Assembly (NCBI GenBank): GCA_947372105.1
Contig: CANBSH010000023.1
Coordinates: 1-32,521 of the forward strand
Source of the DNA: Chitinophagaceae bacterium
GTDB taxonomy: Bacteria; Bacteroidota; Bacteroidia; Chitinophagales; Chitinophagaceae
Length of the DNA: 32,521 nucleotides
Direction: 5' to 3'
This document shows positions 1 through 8,601 of the stretch, piece after piece (position 1 is the first letter of the stretch; every line of letters starts with the position of its first letter). Position numbers and translations under genes: made by a program. Under the pieces are notes generated by a model. It saw only the letters and a program-made list of their open reading frames with translations, had not been told where the DNA came from and did no database searches.

Positions 1-983
1 GCTCCTGTTCCTGATTGCCAAGAATCTAAATGCGCTCCAATCATAACCACTTCATCTTTTAATAATGGATCAGTACCTGGAATTTCAGCGATCACATTAT
101 ATCCTTGTAAATCTTTATCTTGAAATTTAGATTTCACTTCGGTTTCCATTTGAACATCAGTGCCTGACTTTGCTAATCTTAATAAAGTATTATAATCTTC
201 AATACCCATTGCGATGTCTAAAAAATTTGCAGGATCCGTTCCCTTATATCCACCTCCACCTTGTGCAAAAATGGTACCATCATGATTTCTGGTACTAGTG
301 GTGATCATTCCCACAGCGCCTTCTTTCATTGCCATTGCTTTTAATAAACTAGTGACTTTAGCAATTCCAACTAATGCACCTCTAGAAAAATTACCCGCAT
401 TAGGTCTTGCACCTGCTGGAGGCGGTGCTGGAGCTGCAGCCATTTTGGCTAATTCATCATCCGTATATCTTACAGCATCGGGTTTAAAACTATGTTTATA
501 AGCATCTAGCTGATCTATAATAATTAATTTCCCTTTTAATTGTCCACGTAATGCTTCTAAACTTGCTGAATCTTTTAAAGCAACAACAAGTAATCCTCCT
601 TTCTTCAAACCTTTAGTGCCTGCTGTCCAAGTTTTAGGCCAAGCTAATAAGGGTTTATAATAAGGAGCTGTCATGGCTAAATACATTTTTTCCAAATCCC
701 AACCTTTTCCAAATTCTCCCCAAGGATCAATGTTTGCATTTTGTATACCCCATCCAGCTAAAGTTTCTTTAGCATAGTTGGCAGCACGCATATATCCTTC
801 GGAGTTGGTTAATCTATCTCCGCTTTTATCGGTTAAATTAAAAGCAATCTCCATTACTTTAGAATTTTTCAACCCTTCTTCTCTAATTTTTGTAATCATT
901 GCTTGATCCACATTTTCCTGCGACAAAGCATAAAATGGAATGGCAATAATGAGCGTCATCAAATACAACAAACCTTTTTTCAT
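1..983 (-). CDS. M28 family metallopeptidase with PA domain, C-terminus cut by window edge
   Basis: The reading frame runs leftward from an ATG at 981-983 to the window edge without a stop, giving about 327 residues, so the 3' part is missing. The N-terminus is a signal peptide (MKKGLLYLMTLIIAIPFYALS), so the protein is exported. A region resembling a protease-associated (PA) domain follows at about residues 120-290, including a Pro/Ala/Gly-rich stretch (APAPPPAGARPNAG). The last visible residues read VVMIGAHLDSWQSGTG, where HLD is the typical first zinc-ligand His and HxD Asp of M28 aminopeptidases. The remaining metal ligands lie outside. The family removes N-terminal residues from peptides. 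Family membership is fairly sure; substrate is unknown. It is divergent from the ThuA-domain gene, with 292 bases between them. Confidence 0.85.
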   Translation of the reverse strand, partial: MKKGLLYLMTLIIAIPFYALSQENVDQAMITKIREEGLKNSKVMEIAFNLTDKSGDRLTNSEGYMRAANYAKETLAGWGIQNANIDPWGEFGKGWDLEKMYLAMTAPYYKPLLAWPKTWTAGTKGLKKGGLLVVALKDSASLEALRGQLKGKLIIIDQLDAYKHSFKPDAVRYTDDELAKMAAAPAPPPAGARPNAGNFSRGALVGIAKVTSLLKAMAMKEGAVGMITTSTRNHDGTIFAQGGGGYKGTDPANFLDIAMGIEDYNTLLRLAKSGTDVQMETEVKSKFQDKDLQGYNVIAEIPGTDPLLKDEVVMIGAHLDSWQSGTG

Positions 984-1275
984 AGTTTATATTTTAATCG
1001 TGAATGTATTATACAATTTAAGGAATTCAAAGCATTTATATTCTGAAAATATGTGATTGGTTATACCCCTGTTTTAGATACAAAAGTTAACTTACCCAAT
1101 TAGCAAAATTGAAAAACATTAAACCATTGATTTTCAATATATTTCAAGAGTTTAATTACTAAATTAACCCCATTATATCCTCCAATTATTTCAAAATTAT
1201 AGTACCTTAGATAGCCCAGCAATTATATTTAATAAAAGGTCTTTTTTAAAAATGACTCAAAACGATTCATAGACT
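984..1275. other. Divergent intergenic region between M28 peptidase and ThuA-domain genes
   Basis: This 292-base AT-rich stretch holds no convincing gene or RNA. On the minus strand, AACTTTTG at 1081-1088 is one base off the Bacteroidota -7 consensus TAnnTTTG and could serve the peptidase gene. No clear matching element was found for the plus-strand ThuA gene, although the region must contain its promoter if the gene is expressed. Confidence 0.5.
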
Positions 1276-3393
1276 ATGAAAAAAACATTCAGCTATTCCT
1301 TCACAGTGGTTTTATTACTTATTAGTTTAATTTCTTGTAGTAATAAACGAAGTACCACTCCTCGTGTATTGTTATTTTCTAAAACAGCCGATCATCATCA
1401 TTCTTCTATCCCCGCAGGTGTTAAAGCCATTCAAGAACTTGGTGCTAAAAATGGTTTTATAGTGGATACCACCACCGATGATAATAAATTTGCCGAAGAC
1501 AGTTTAAAAAAATATGCTGCTTTAATATTTTTAAGTACCACTGGTAATATCCTAAGTGGTAATCAAGAAAATGTTTTAGAAAGATACATTCAAGCAGGAG
1601 GTGGTTTTGTAGGTATCCATGCTGCAACCGATGCGGAATATGATTGGGGTTGGTATGGCCGAATGATTGGAGGTTATTTTATAAATCATCCTGCAGAACA
1701 AGAAGCGAATTTAATTATCAATGATAAGAATCATCCTGCCACTGATAGTTTGCCTGCTACATGGCGCAGAAAAGATGAGTGGTATAATTTTAAATACGTC
1801 AACAAGGATGTTAAAGTGCTTATTAGCATTGACGAAAAATCATACACTGGAGGCACTAATGGCGATTCTCATCCTATGAGCTGGTATCATGAATTTGATG
1901 GTGGCCGTGTATTTTACACTGAATTAGGTCATACCGCAGAATCCTATTCTGAACCATTATTCCTAAAACATATACTAGGTGGTATAAAATATGCGATGGG
2001 CGACAATACTGCTGATTATAAAAAAGCACACACTAAATTAGCTCCTGACGAAAAAGGTTTTGCGAGAACTCAATTAGTGCAAGGTACTTTTTTTGAACCT
2101 ACTGAATTAACAGTGCTTCCTAATTTAGATGTATTAGTGTCACAACGTCGCGGTGAAATTTATTATTACAATAATGAAACTAAGCAAGTAAAACAAGCGG
2201 GTTTTTTAAAAGTATACTTTAAAACAGATGCCCCAGGAGTGAACGCCGAAGAGGGTTTGCTAGGAATTAAAGCCGATCCTGATTTTGCAAAAAATCACTA
2301 TGTGTATTTGTATTATAGTGCCCCTGATACTCCAATGAATAGATTAAGTAGGTTTACTTTTGAAAAAGACACTATTAATCCTGCTTCTGAAAAAATGATT
2401 TTACAATTTTATGAGCAACGTGATATTTGTTGCCATACAGGTGGTTCTATTGCATTTGGTCCTGACAAATCCTTATTCTTATCAACAGGCGATAACACCA
2501 CTCCTTTTGATGAGCCGAATCAAAAATATACTTCACAAGGTTACGCTCCTTTAGATGATCGTCCTGGTCATTTACAATATGACGAAAGAAGAGCTTCAGG
2601 AAATACCAATGATTTAAGAGGTAAAATTTTACGTATTAAAGTAAAAGAAGATGGCGGTTACGAAATTCCAGAAGGAAACTTATTCCCTAAAGGAAATCCT
2701 AAAGCACGCCCTGAAATTTATGTAATGGGAAATAGAAACCCTTATCGAATTTCTGTAGATCCTAAAAATGGATTTTTATATTGGGGGGAAGTAGGTCCAG
2801 ATGCCAATGTAGATAGTTTTAAAGTTCGTGGCCCTCGTGGATACGACGAATTAAACCAAGCACGTAAAGCAGGATTTTTTGGATGGCCATTTTTTATTGG
2901 GAACAATTTTCCTTATTATGAATATGATTATGCTACGGGAAAATCAGGAGCTGCATTTGATCCCGCAAAACCAATAAATAACTCTCGTAATAATACAGGC
3001 TTAACTGAATTACCTCCAGCTCAACCTGCGTTTATCTGGTATCCTTATGGAGTTTCTACACATGAATTCCCTTCCTTAGGTTCAGGTGGACGTACAGCAA
3101 TGGCAGGCCCTGTATATTACAGTGACTTATATCCATCCGATACCCGCTACCCTTCTTATTATGATGGTAAGATGTTCTTTTATGAATGGATGCGTGGATT
3201 TATTAAAGCAGTCAGCATGAAACCAAATGGTGATTATGATAAAATGGAACCATTTATGGAACATTCTAAATTTCATTCCGCTATTGATATTGAAGTTGGT
3301 CCCGATGGTCGATTTTATGTTTTGGAATATGGAACGGGTTGGTTTTCAAAAAATCCAGATGCAGGTTTAGTTCGTATAGATTATAAAAAATAA
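1276..3393 (+). CDS. Lipoprotein with ThuA domain fused to PQQ-type (GSDH) sugar dehydrogenase propeller
   Basis: This is a 705-residue two-domain exported protein. The N-terminus is a lipoprotein signal with lipobox LISC and Cys21 as the acylation site, so it is probably anchored in an outer or inner membrane. Residues about 30-245 form a ThuA (trehalose-utilization, class-I-amidotransferase-like) domain with GGGFVGIHAATDAEYDW and a DEWYNF segment. Residues about 255-700 match the glucose/sorbosone dehydrogenase beta-propeller; hallmarks are EEGLLGIKADPDF, CCHTGGSIAFGPDKSLFLST and VMGNRNPYRISVDP. Such fusions are common in Bacteroidota and Planctomycetota and are thought to act in sugar oxidation or polysaccharide use, but no substrate can be read from the sequence. 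No C-terminal cytochrome domain is present. The downstream aminotransferase-like gene begins 15 bases after the stop, so the two are probably co-transcribed. Confidence 0.88.
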   Translation: MKKTFSYSFTVVLLLISLISCSNKRSTTPRVLLFSKTADHHHSSIPAGVKAIQELGAKNGFIVDTTTDDNKFAEDSLKKYAALIFLSTTGNILSGNQENVLERYIQAGGGFVGIHAATDAEYDWGWYGRMIGGYFINHPAEQEANLIINDKNHPATDSLPATWRRKDEWYNFKYVNKDVKVLISIDEKSYTGGTNGDSHPMSWYHEFDGGRVFYTELGHTAESYSEPLFLKHILGGIKYAMGDNTADYKKAHTKLAPDEKGFARTQLVQGTFFEPTELTVLPNLDVLVSQRRGEIYYYNNETKQVKQAGFLKVYFKTDAPGVNAEEGLLGIKADPDFAKNHYVYLYYSAPDTPMNRLSRFTFEKDTINPASEKMILQFYEQRDICCHTGGSIAFGPDKSLFLSTGDNTTPFDEPNQKYTSQGYAPLDDRPGHLQYDERRASGNTNDLRGKILRIKVKEDGGYEIPEGNLFPKGNPKARPEIYVMGNRNPYRISVDPKNGFLYWGEVGPDANVDSFKVRGPRGYDELNQARKAGFFGWPFFIGNNFPYYEYDYATGKSGAAFDPAKPINNSRNNTGLTELPPAQPAFIWYPYGVSTHEFPSLGSGGRTAMAGPVYYSDLYPSDTRYPSYYDGKMFFYEWMRGFIKAVSMKPNGDYDKMEPFMEHSKFHSAIDIEVGPDGRFYVLEYGTGWFSKNPDAGLVRIDYKK

Positions 3394-3408
3394 AAGAAGG
3401 AACAGAAT

Positions 3409-4677
3409 ATGAAAAAAAGACAATTTATAAAAGACGTTTTACTTACCAGTATCGCCGCTCCTATTGGACTTACTGGATTAGCCCAATCTTTTAAAGCCAA
3501 GGAATTAGTCCCCGCTTTAGATTTAGCAAAGGACGAAGATTTTTGGACCAGCATTCGTAATCAATATATTTTAAAGCCTGATTATATTAATTTGGAAAAT
3601 GGTTATTATAATTTTTTACCGCAACCCCTTCTAAATAAATTTATAGAGCATATTAAAGAAGTGAATTTGCAGGGATCTTATTATATGAGAACGGTTCAAT
3701 TTGAAAATAAAAAGAATATAGCTGCAAGATTAGCAGGCATTGCAGGTTGCTTGCCAGAAGAACTAGTTATTACCAGAAATACTACAGAATCTTTAGACTT
3801 AGTCATTGGCGGCTTAGATTGGAAAGCCGGTGATGAAGCCATTATGGCTTTGCAAGATTATGGCGCTATGCTAGATATGTTTGAACAAGTACAAAACAGA
3901 TATGGTGTGGTGAATGTAAAATTGTCAGTTCCGAATCATCCAAAAAATGACGAGGAAATTGTGCAATTATACGCGAGTGCCATTACTCCTAAAACCAAAG
4001 TGATTTTAGTGAGTCATATGATTAATATTTCTGGACACATTTTACCTATTCGTAAAATTTGCGATATGGCCCACGCGAAAGGTGTTCAAGTAATAGTGGA
4101 CGGTGCCCATGCATTTGCACATGTTAAATTTCGTATTGATGAATTAAACTGTGATTATTATGCAGCAGCTTTACATAAGTGGTTGAGTACTCCATTAGGT
4201 GCGGGCATGTTATACATTAAAAAGAATAATGCAAAAAACTTATGGCCCTTACTTGCAGATGGCGAGAAAGACCTGAATAAAATAACTAGACTCAATCATA
4301 TAGGTACGCATCCTGTGCATACCGATTTAACCATTAATGATAGTATTGATTATTTTGAAATGATTGGTGCTGAAAGAAAAGAAGCTCGTATGCGATTTTT
4401 GCAAAATTACTGGACGAGTAAAGTTCGCAACAACCCTAAAATATTAATAAATACCCCAGCAGATCCTGCCAGAAGTTGTGGTATCGCAAATGTGGGTGTA
4501 GAAGGCATCACTCCTGCCGATTTAGCAACCAGATTGATGAAAGAATTTAAAATTTTCACAGTAGCTATTGATTATGCTAATATTAGAGGATGTCGCATTA
4601 CCCCTAATTTATATACGACTACTGCCGAATTAGATATTTTTGTAAACGCATTAAATAAGTTATCCAATAATGCATAA
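3409..4677 (+). CDS. PLP-dependent class V aminotransferase family protein with Tat-like leader
   Basis: The 422-residue protein has the fold-type I PLP architecture of the class V family (isopenicillin N epimerase/cysteine desulfurase-like). ITRNTTESLDLVIGGL is the cofactor-phosphate region, the segment IVDGAHAFAH carries the Asp that contacts the PLP ring, and ALHKW carries the likely Schiff-base lysine, Lys257. The N-terminus (KKRQFIKDVLLTSIAAP) resembles a Tat leader with a KR in place of RR, suggesting export in folded form with its cofactor. That is an inference. The gene follows the ThuA lipoprotein by 15 bases, and its last 8 bases overlap the start of murQ, so these three genes look like one transcription unit. 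Reaction and substrate are not identifiable. Confidence 0.85.
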   Translation: MKKRQFIKDVLLTSIAAPIGLTGLAQSFKAKELVPALDLAKDEDFWTSIRNQYILKPDYINLENGYYNFLPQPLLNKFIEHIKEVNLQGSYYMRTVQFENKKNIAARLAGIAGCLPEELVITRNTTESLDLVIGGLDWKAGDEAIMALQDYGAMLDMFEQVQNRYGVVNVKLSVPNHPKNDEEIVQLYASAITPKTKVILVSHMINISGHILPIRKICDMAHAKGVQVIVDGAHAFAHVKFRIDELNCDYYAAALHKWLSTPLGAGMLYIKKNNAKNLWPLLADGEKDLNKITRLNHIGTHPVHTDLTINDSIDYFEMIGAERKEARMRFLQNYWTSKVRNNPKILINTPADPARSCGIANVGVEGITPADLATRLMKEFKIFTVAIDYANIRGCRITPNLYTTTAELDIFVNALNKLSNNA

Positions 4678-5500
4678 GGATTTTATACGCACTACCGAAT
4701 TAAGTTCATTGTATCAAGACATTGAAAAAATGTCTGCTCTAGAAATTGTTTCCAATATCAATACAGAAGATAAAAAAGTAGCTTTTGAAGTGGAAAAATC
4801 AATCCCTCAAATTGCCAACTTAGTGGATGCTATTGCAGAAAAAATGGCTCAAGGGGGTCGTTTATTTTATATTGGTGCTGGAACTAGTGGGCGCCTAGGT
4901 TTAGTAGACGCGAGTGAATGCCCTCCTACTTATGGCGTATCTGATGATTTAGTTATTGGTATTATTGCAGGTGGACAAAAAGCAATGTTTCATGCGGTAG
5001 AAAATGCCGAAGATGATACACAACAAGGTTGGTTGGATTTACAAGCATATAAAATAAGTGAATTAGATGTAGTTATTGGTGTAGCAGCAAGCGGCACAAC
5101 TCCATATGTGATTGGTGCATTACAACATTGTCAATCCAACGGAATCATTACAGGAAGTATTAGTTGTAATAAAAACAGTCCAGTTTCCGCGCATGCGAAT
5201 TTTCCTATTGAAGTGGAAGTGGGTCCTGAATTTATTACAGGAAGTACAAGAATGAAAAGTGGCACTGCACAAAAAATGGTTTTAAATATGATTTCCACTT
5301 CGGCCATGGTGAAATTAGGTCGCATAAAAGGAAATAAAATGGTGAATATGCAATTAACAAATCAAAAGTTATTTGATCGTGGAGTTAAAATGATTTTAGA
5401 AGAGTTGCCCATGTTAGAAAAAGAAAAAGCGGCTAGTTTATTGAGCACTCATGGTTCCGTTAAAAAAGTGATTGATGCTGTAAAGAAAGGCTCCCTTTAA
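4670..5500 (+). CDS. murQ: N-acetylmuramic acid 6-phosphate etherase
   Basis: MurQ cleaves the lactyl ether of MurNAc-6-phosphate to give GlcNAc-6-phosphate and D-lactate, a cytoplasmic step of peptidoglycan recycling. The 276-residue protein has the SIS-domain signature GAGTSGRLGLVDASECPPT. Glu83 and Glu114 (in AVENAEDD) fall at the positions of the catalytic acid/base residues of E. coli MurQ. It is slightly shorter than the E. coli enzyme (298 residues) but both ends look complete. The ATG at 4670 overlaps the upstream aminotransferase stop by 8 bases, indicating translational coupling. Its product would follow that of AnmK, which is encoded convergently immediately downstream. Confidence 0.95.
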   Translation: MHKDFIRTTELSSLYQDIEKMSALEIVSNINTEDKKVAFEVEKSIPQIANLVDAIAEKMAQGGRLFYIGAGTSGRLGLVDASECPPTYGVSDDLVIGIIAGGQKAMFHAVENAEDDTQQGWLDLQAYKISELDVVIGVAASGTTPYVIGALQHCQSNGIITGSISCNKNSPVSAHANFPIEVEVGPEFITGSTRMKSGTAQKMVLNMISTSAMVKLGRIKGNKMVNMQLTNQKLFDRGVKMILEELPMLEKEKAASLLSTHGSVKKVIDAVKKGSL

Positions 5501-5546
5501 TTCTACCTATAATTAGATTCTACTATTTATCTAGCTCCCTTTAATT
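5490..5546. repeat. 13-bp direct repeat at the abutting ends of murQ and anmK
   Basis: GCTCCCTTTAATT occurs at 5490-5502, covering the murQ stop, and again at 5534-5546, covering the anmK stop, in the same orientation. The second copy also belongs to a short imperfect hairpin, TCCCT-TTAATT-AGGGA (5536-5551). This could be a weak bidirectional terminator, or simply a small duplication. Confidence 0.6.
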
Positions 5547-6737
5547 AGGGAAACTAATTTTTCCCATTGTAGTGGGTTGCTTTGTGGCCTGAGGGCCTGC
5601 ATCCATAGCACTTCCTGCAACAGCTTCATTGGCTAATAATGCAAATAAAATGGCTTCTTTGGCGTCGGGTAAAATTCCTATTTCGGCAGATGTTTGAATA
5701 CTAGTATGGGGCAATAATTCACGCAGATGTCCCATTAACACTGGGTTATGCATACCTCCTCCACTTATATAAATAGTGTAAGTATCTGATTCACTTAATT
5801 TGGCGCGCAATCCTTTTACAATGGTTTCGGCGGTAAATCGGTTTAGGGTGGCTAATACATCTTCTTCTAACATAGTCTTCCCTAATGCCATTTGTGCCGC
5901 TATAATAAATTCCAAATTAAATAATTCGGGTCCTATCGTCTTAGGTAATTTGAATGAGAAAAAAGAATGACTTAATAATGCTTGCAATAAATCAGTATCT
6001 ACTTTTCCTTTTTGTGCAATTGCTCCATTCTCATCATATGATTTACCCTCAAAAAATTTACGCACGTATTGATCCATTAAGGTATTACCTGGTCCGGTAT
6101 CCGATGAAAAGGTTTCTGAAATTTTACAGCCTGCAGGTAAGTATGTGAAATTTGAAATGCCTCCAATATTTAATAACACTCTATTTTCAGTGGGGCTTGT
6201 ACATAATAAATAATCGCCGTATAATGATAATGGAGCACCTTCCCCACCCGCTGCAATATGTTTTTGTCTAAAATCACTTAAAGTAATTATCCCTGTAGCA
6301 ACTGCTAAATGATCTCCATCTCCAATTTGCATAGTAGCGTTTCCAAAATCATCATTAGGATGCAAGGATTTAGGAGCATGGTAAATAGTTTGACCATGAC
6401 TGGCAATTAAATCAACCTGATGATGGTTTACATTCCATAATTTGAAAGCTTCTTGAATCATTTTAGCATGCTCTAATGCAATCCAAGGATGCATGACACA
6501 AACCTGTTCTAACGAAACTGTTTGTTTGGAAAAAATGGGAACTAATTTTTCTTTAAAAGATGGAGTGTAAGCAATGGTAATGAAATGTAATAATTGCACT
6601 TGAGTAGTCACACCAGCTCCCGAAATTTGACATAAAGCAATATCTAATCCATCCATTGAAGTCCCACTCATGAGTCCTAAAATGGTTCTTTGCTGCTTAC
6701 TTGCGATGGCGTATAATTGTTCAATATTAGGATGCAT
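5541..6737 (-). CDS. anmK: Anhydro-N-acetylmuramic acid kinase
   Basis: AnmK hydrolyses the 1,6-anhydro ring of anhydro-MurNAc and phosphorylates it to MurNAc-6-phosphate, the MurQ substrate. The 398-residue protein has the ASKHA-type ATP site near the N-terminus (ILGLMSGTSMDGLDIA, residues 19-34), an IASHGQTIYH motif at 111-120, and DTGPGNTLMD at about 213-222, where the Asp is probably the catalytic base. GGISNF and SGGGMHNPVL complete the nucleotide-binding framework. The length is slightly above the usual 370 or so. It is convergent with murQ, with 40 bases between the two stops. Confidence 0.95.
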   Translation of the reverse strand: MHPNIEQLYAIASKQQRTILGLMSGTSMDGLDIALCQISGAGVTTQVQLLHFITIAYTPSFKEKLVPIFSKQTVSLEQVCVMHPWIALEHAKMIQEAFKLWNVNHHQVDLIASHGQTIYHAPKSLHPNDDFGNATMQIGDGDHLAVATGIITLSDFRQKHIAAGGEGAPLSLYGDYLLCTSPTENRVLLNIGGISNFTYLPAGCKISETFSSDTGPGNTLMDQYVRKFFEGKSYDENGAIAQKGKVDTDLLQALLSHSFFSFKLPKTIGPELFNLEFIIAAQMALGKTMLEEDVLATLNRFTAETIVKGLRAKLSESDTYTIYISGGGMHNPVLMGHLRELLPHTSIQTSAEIGILPDAKEAILFALLANEAVAGSAMDAGPQATKQPTTMGKISFPN

Positions 6738-6913
6738 AGTTCCAGTTTAGGATTGCTAGGTTAGAAATCCAAGTTTATAATTCCCTGTTTAGGTCCCCTT
6801 AAAGATACAAAAAGGACTTGTATCAACAGCAATTGGGCAATTTTCCACACCTCCCAAAAAGCCCTACAATTCAATGGCTTATGACTTAACTTTACCCAAC
6901 TTAAATATAGTGT
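6738..6913. promoter_or_regulatory. Divergent region anmK / Gfo-Idh with a partial -7 element
   Basis: 176 bases separate the two divergent start codons. TAACTTTA at 6887-6894 on the plus strand differs from the Bacteroidota -7 consensus TAnnTTTG only at the last base and lies 19 bases before the oxidoreductase ATG. A corresponding -33 TTG at the right distance is not evident, so this is a weak call. No consensus element was found for anmK. Confidence 0.3.
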
Positions 6914-7891
6914 ATGTTAAAAGTGGGTGTGTTTGGAGTGGGACATTTAGGGAAATTTCACCTTAATAATTGGAAGGAAATTCCAGAAGTACAATTAGTG
7001 GGCTTTTTTGACCCTAATAATGACCATGCTAAAGAAGTAGAAGCTACTTATGGTTTGAAACGCTATATGGATGAAGAAGCTTTAATTGCTGCATGTGATA
7101 TTATAGATGTTGTTACTCCTACTCATTTGCATTTCCCTGTTTGTGAAATGGCTATTAAAATGGGTAAAAATGTATTTGTGGAGAAGCCTATGGCAAATAC
7201 TATCGAAGAGGGCAAGGCAATTGTTAACATGGTGAAAGAAGCGAATGTAAAATTACAAGTTGGACATGTAGAAAGATTTAACCCTGCTTATACAGCATTA
7301 AAAAACTTAGCACTCAATCCCCTCTTTATTGAAGTACATCGTTTGGCGCAATTTAATCCAAGAGGTACTGAGGTAAGTGTGATATTTGATTTAATGATTC
7401 ACGATATTGATATTATTTTAAGCATCGTCAAAAGTGATGTTAAAAGTATTTCAGCAAGTGGTGTAGCTGTGTTAACCGACACCCCCGATATTGCGAATGT
7501 GCGTATGGAGTTTAATAATGGATGCGTGGCTAATTTAACAAGCAGTCGCATTAGTATGAAGAAAATGCGCAAAATAAGATTGTTTCAAAAAGACGCTTAT
7601 ATAGGAATTGACTTTTTAGAAAAGAATACCGAAATTATTAAGCTGAAGCAACCGGATGAAGAAGATGCTTTTTCCTTTGACATTGAAACCCATCAAGGCC
7701 CTAAAACAATATCTATTTCAAACCCTGTTATTGAACCGGGTAATGCTATTAAAGCGGAACTTGAAAGCTTTGTAGCATCTATATTGCAGGATACCACCCC
7801 TGTGGTAAGTGAATTAGATGGGTTTTTAGCAATGGAAGTTGCCCATCAAATTTTAGAGAAAATTAGCAAGAGTACATCCAAAATTAATTAA
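6914..7891 (+). CDS. Gfo/Idh/MocA family NAD(P)-dependent oxidoreductase
   Basis: The 325-residue protein has an N-terminal Rossmann fold (MLKVGVFGVGHLGKFHLNNW) and the family signature EKPMANT with EKP at residues 90-92. It also has the second-domain segment DLMIHDIDI, with His163 and Asp164 near the expected catalytic position. Members oxidise or reduce sugars, sugar nucleotides, inositols or biliverdin-like compounds. The substrate cannot be assigned, and some Bacteroidota members of this type have no known role. It is transcribed alone, divergent from anmK, and ends 17 bases from the convergent ispD stop. Confidence 0.88.
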   Translation: MLKVGVFGVGHLGKFHLNNWKEIPEVQLVGFFDPNNDHAKEVEATYGLKRYMDEEALIAACDIIDVVTPTHLHFPVCEMAIKMGKNVFVEKPMANTIEEGKAIVNMVKEANVKLQVGHVERFNPAYTALKNLALNPLFIEVHRLAQFNPRGTEVSVIFDLMIHDIDIILSIVKSDVKSISASGVAVLTDTPDIANVRMEFNNGCVANLTSSRISMKKMRKIRLFQKDAYIGIDFLEKNTEIIKLKQPDEEDAFSFDIETHQGPKTISISNPVIEPGNAIKAELESFVASILQDTTPVVSELDGFLAMEVAHQILEKISKSTSKIN

Positions 7892-7908
7892 ACTAGCAGA
7901 AGATTTAT

Positions 7909-8586
7909 TTAAGCAAATCTTTTAGTGAGAACATAGGTTGCTATGGCTAAATCCAAAGGTCTTGTGATTTTAATATTCTCAAATTCACCATCTACCAAAA
8001 ACACCTCTTGTCCATTGGCTTCAACTACATTCGCTTCATCTGTAAAAGAAGGCTTATACGCTTGTTGAAAAGCTGCTAATAATAATTCGGATTGGAATGT
8101 TTGAGGTGTTTGTATCAACATAACTTTTTCACGATCAAATAAATGATGTTGTTCGTTTTCCATGATGCGCACGGTATCAGTACTACTTACTGCAGGAATC
8201 GCAGACCCTTTTTCTAAGGCTTGCTGATAACACCTTTGAATTAAAGCAGGTGTTAATAAACATCTTACCGCATCATGTACAAAAACAATTGATTTTTCTG
8301 TAACCTTACCCAATCCATTTTTCACTGATTGAAAACGAGTGTCCCCTCCTGCTACAAACTGAATGGGATTTTTAAAGTTTTTTGATATTAACTTTTGTCC
8401 TTGTTGAATATATCCTTCAGGAAGCACTACCACTAATTCAATATCATCAAAAGCGGCAATAAATTGATCTATTGTATGTAGTAAAATAGCTTTCCCTTCA
8501 ATTTCTAAAAACTGTTTAGGAAGTACCGACCCCATCCTTTGACCCGTTCCTCCCGCTACTATGATTGCTATTTTCTTAATCGACAT
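7909..8586 (-). CDS. ispD: 2-C-methyl-D-erythritol 4-phosphate cytidylyltransferase
   Basis: IspD transfers CMP from CTP to methylerythritol 4-phosphate in the MEP isoprenoid pathway. The 225-residue length is typical. The nucleotide-binding motif AGGTGQRMGSVLPKQF lies at residues 11-26 with Lys24, followed by VFVHDAVRCLLTPALI and TDTVRI. The FDREKVMLIQTPQTF segment and the C-terminal NIKITRPLDLAIA complete the family pattern. The gene is third in a tight minus-strand cluster after the permease and the heptose kinase (15 bases from the kinase stop). A related cytidylyltransferase such as TarI is less likely, given the fit to IspD motifs and the absence of teichoic acid genes. Confidence 0.9.
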   Translation of the reverse strand: MSIKKIAIIVAGGTGQRMGSVLPKQFLEIEGKAILLHTIDQFIAAFDDIELVVVLPEGYIQQGQKLISKNFKNPIQFVAGGDTRFQSVKNGLGKVTEKSIVFVHDAVRCLLTPALIQRCYQQALEKGSAIPAVSSTDTVRIMENEQHHLFDREKVMLIQTPQTFQSELLLAAFQQAYKPSFTDEANVVEANGQEVFLVDGEFENIKITRPLDLAIATYVLTKRFA

Positions 8587-8601
8587 AAAAATAATTATAT
8601 A

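Noticed and set aside
298-501. 67-codon open frame on the plus strand
   Set aside because: It is the complement of the Pro/Ala/Gly-rich part of the M28 peptidase gene, which reads through the whole interval.
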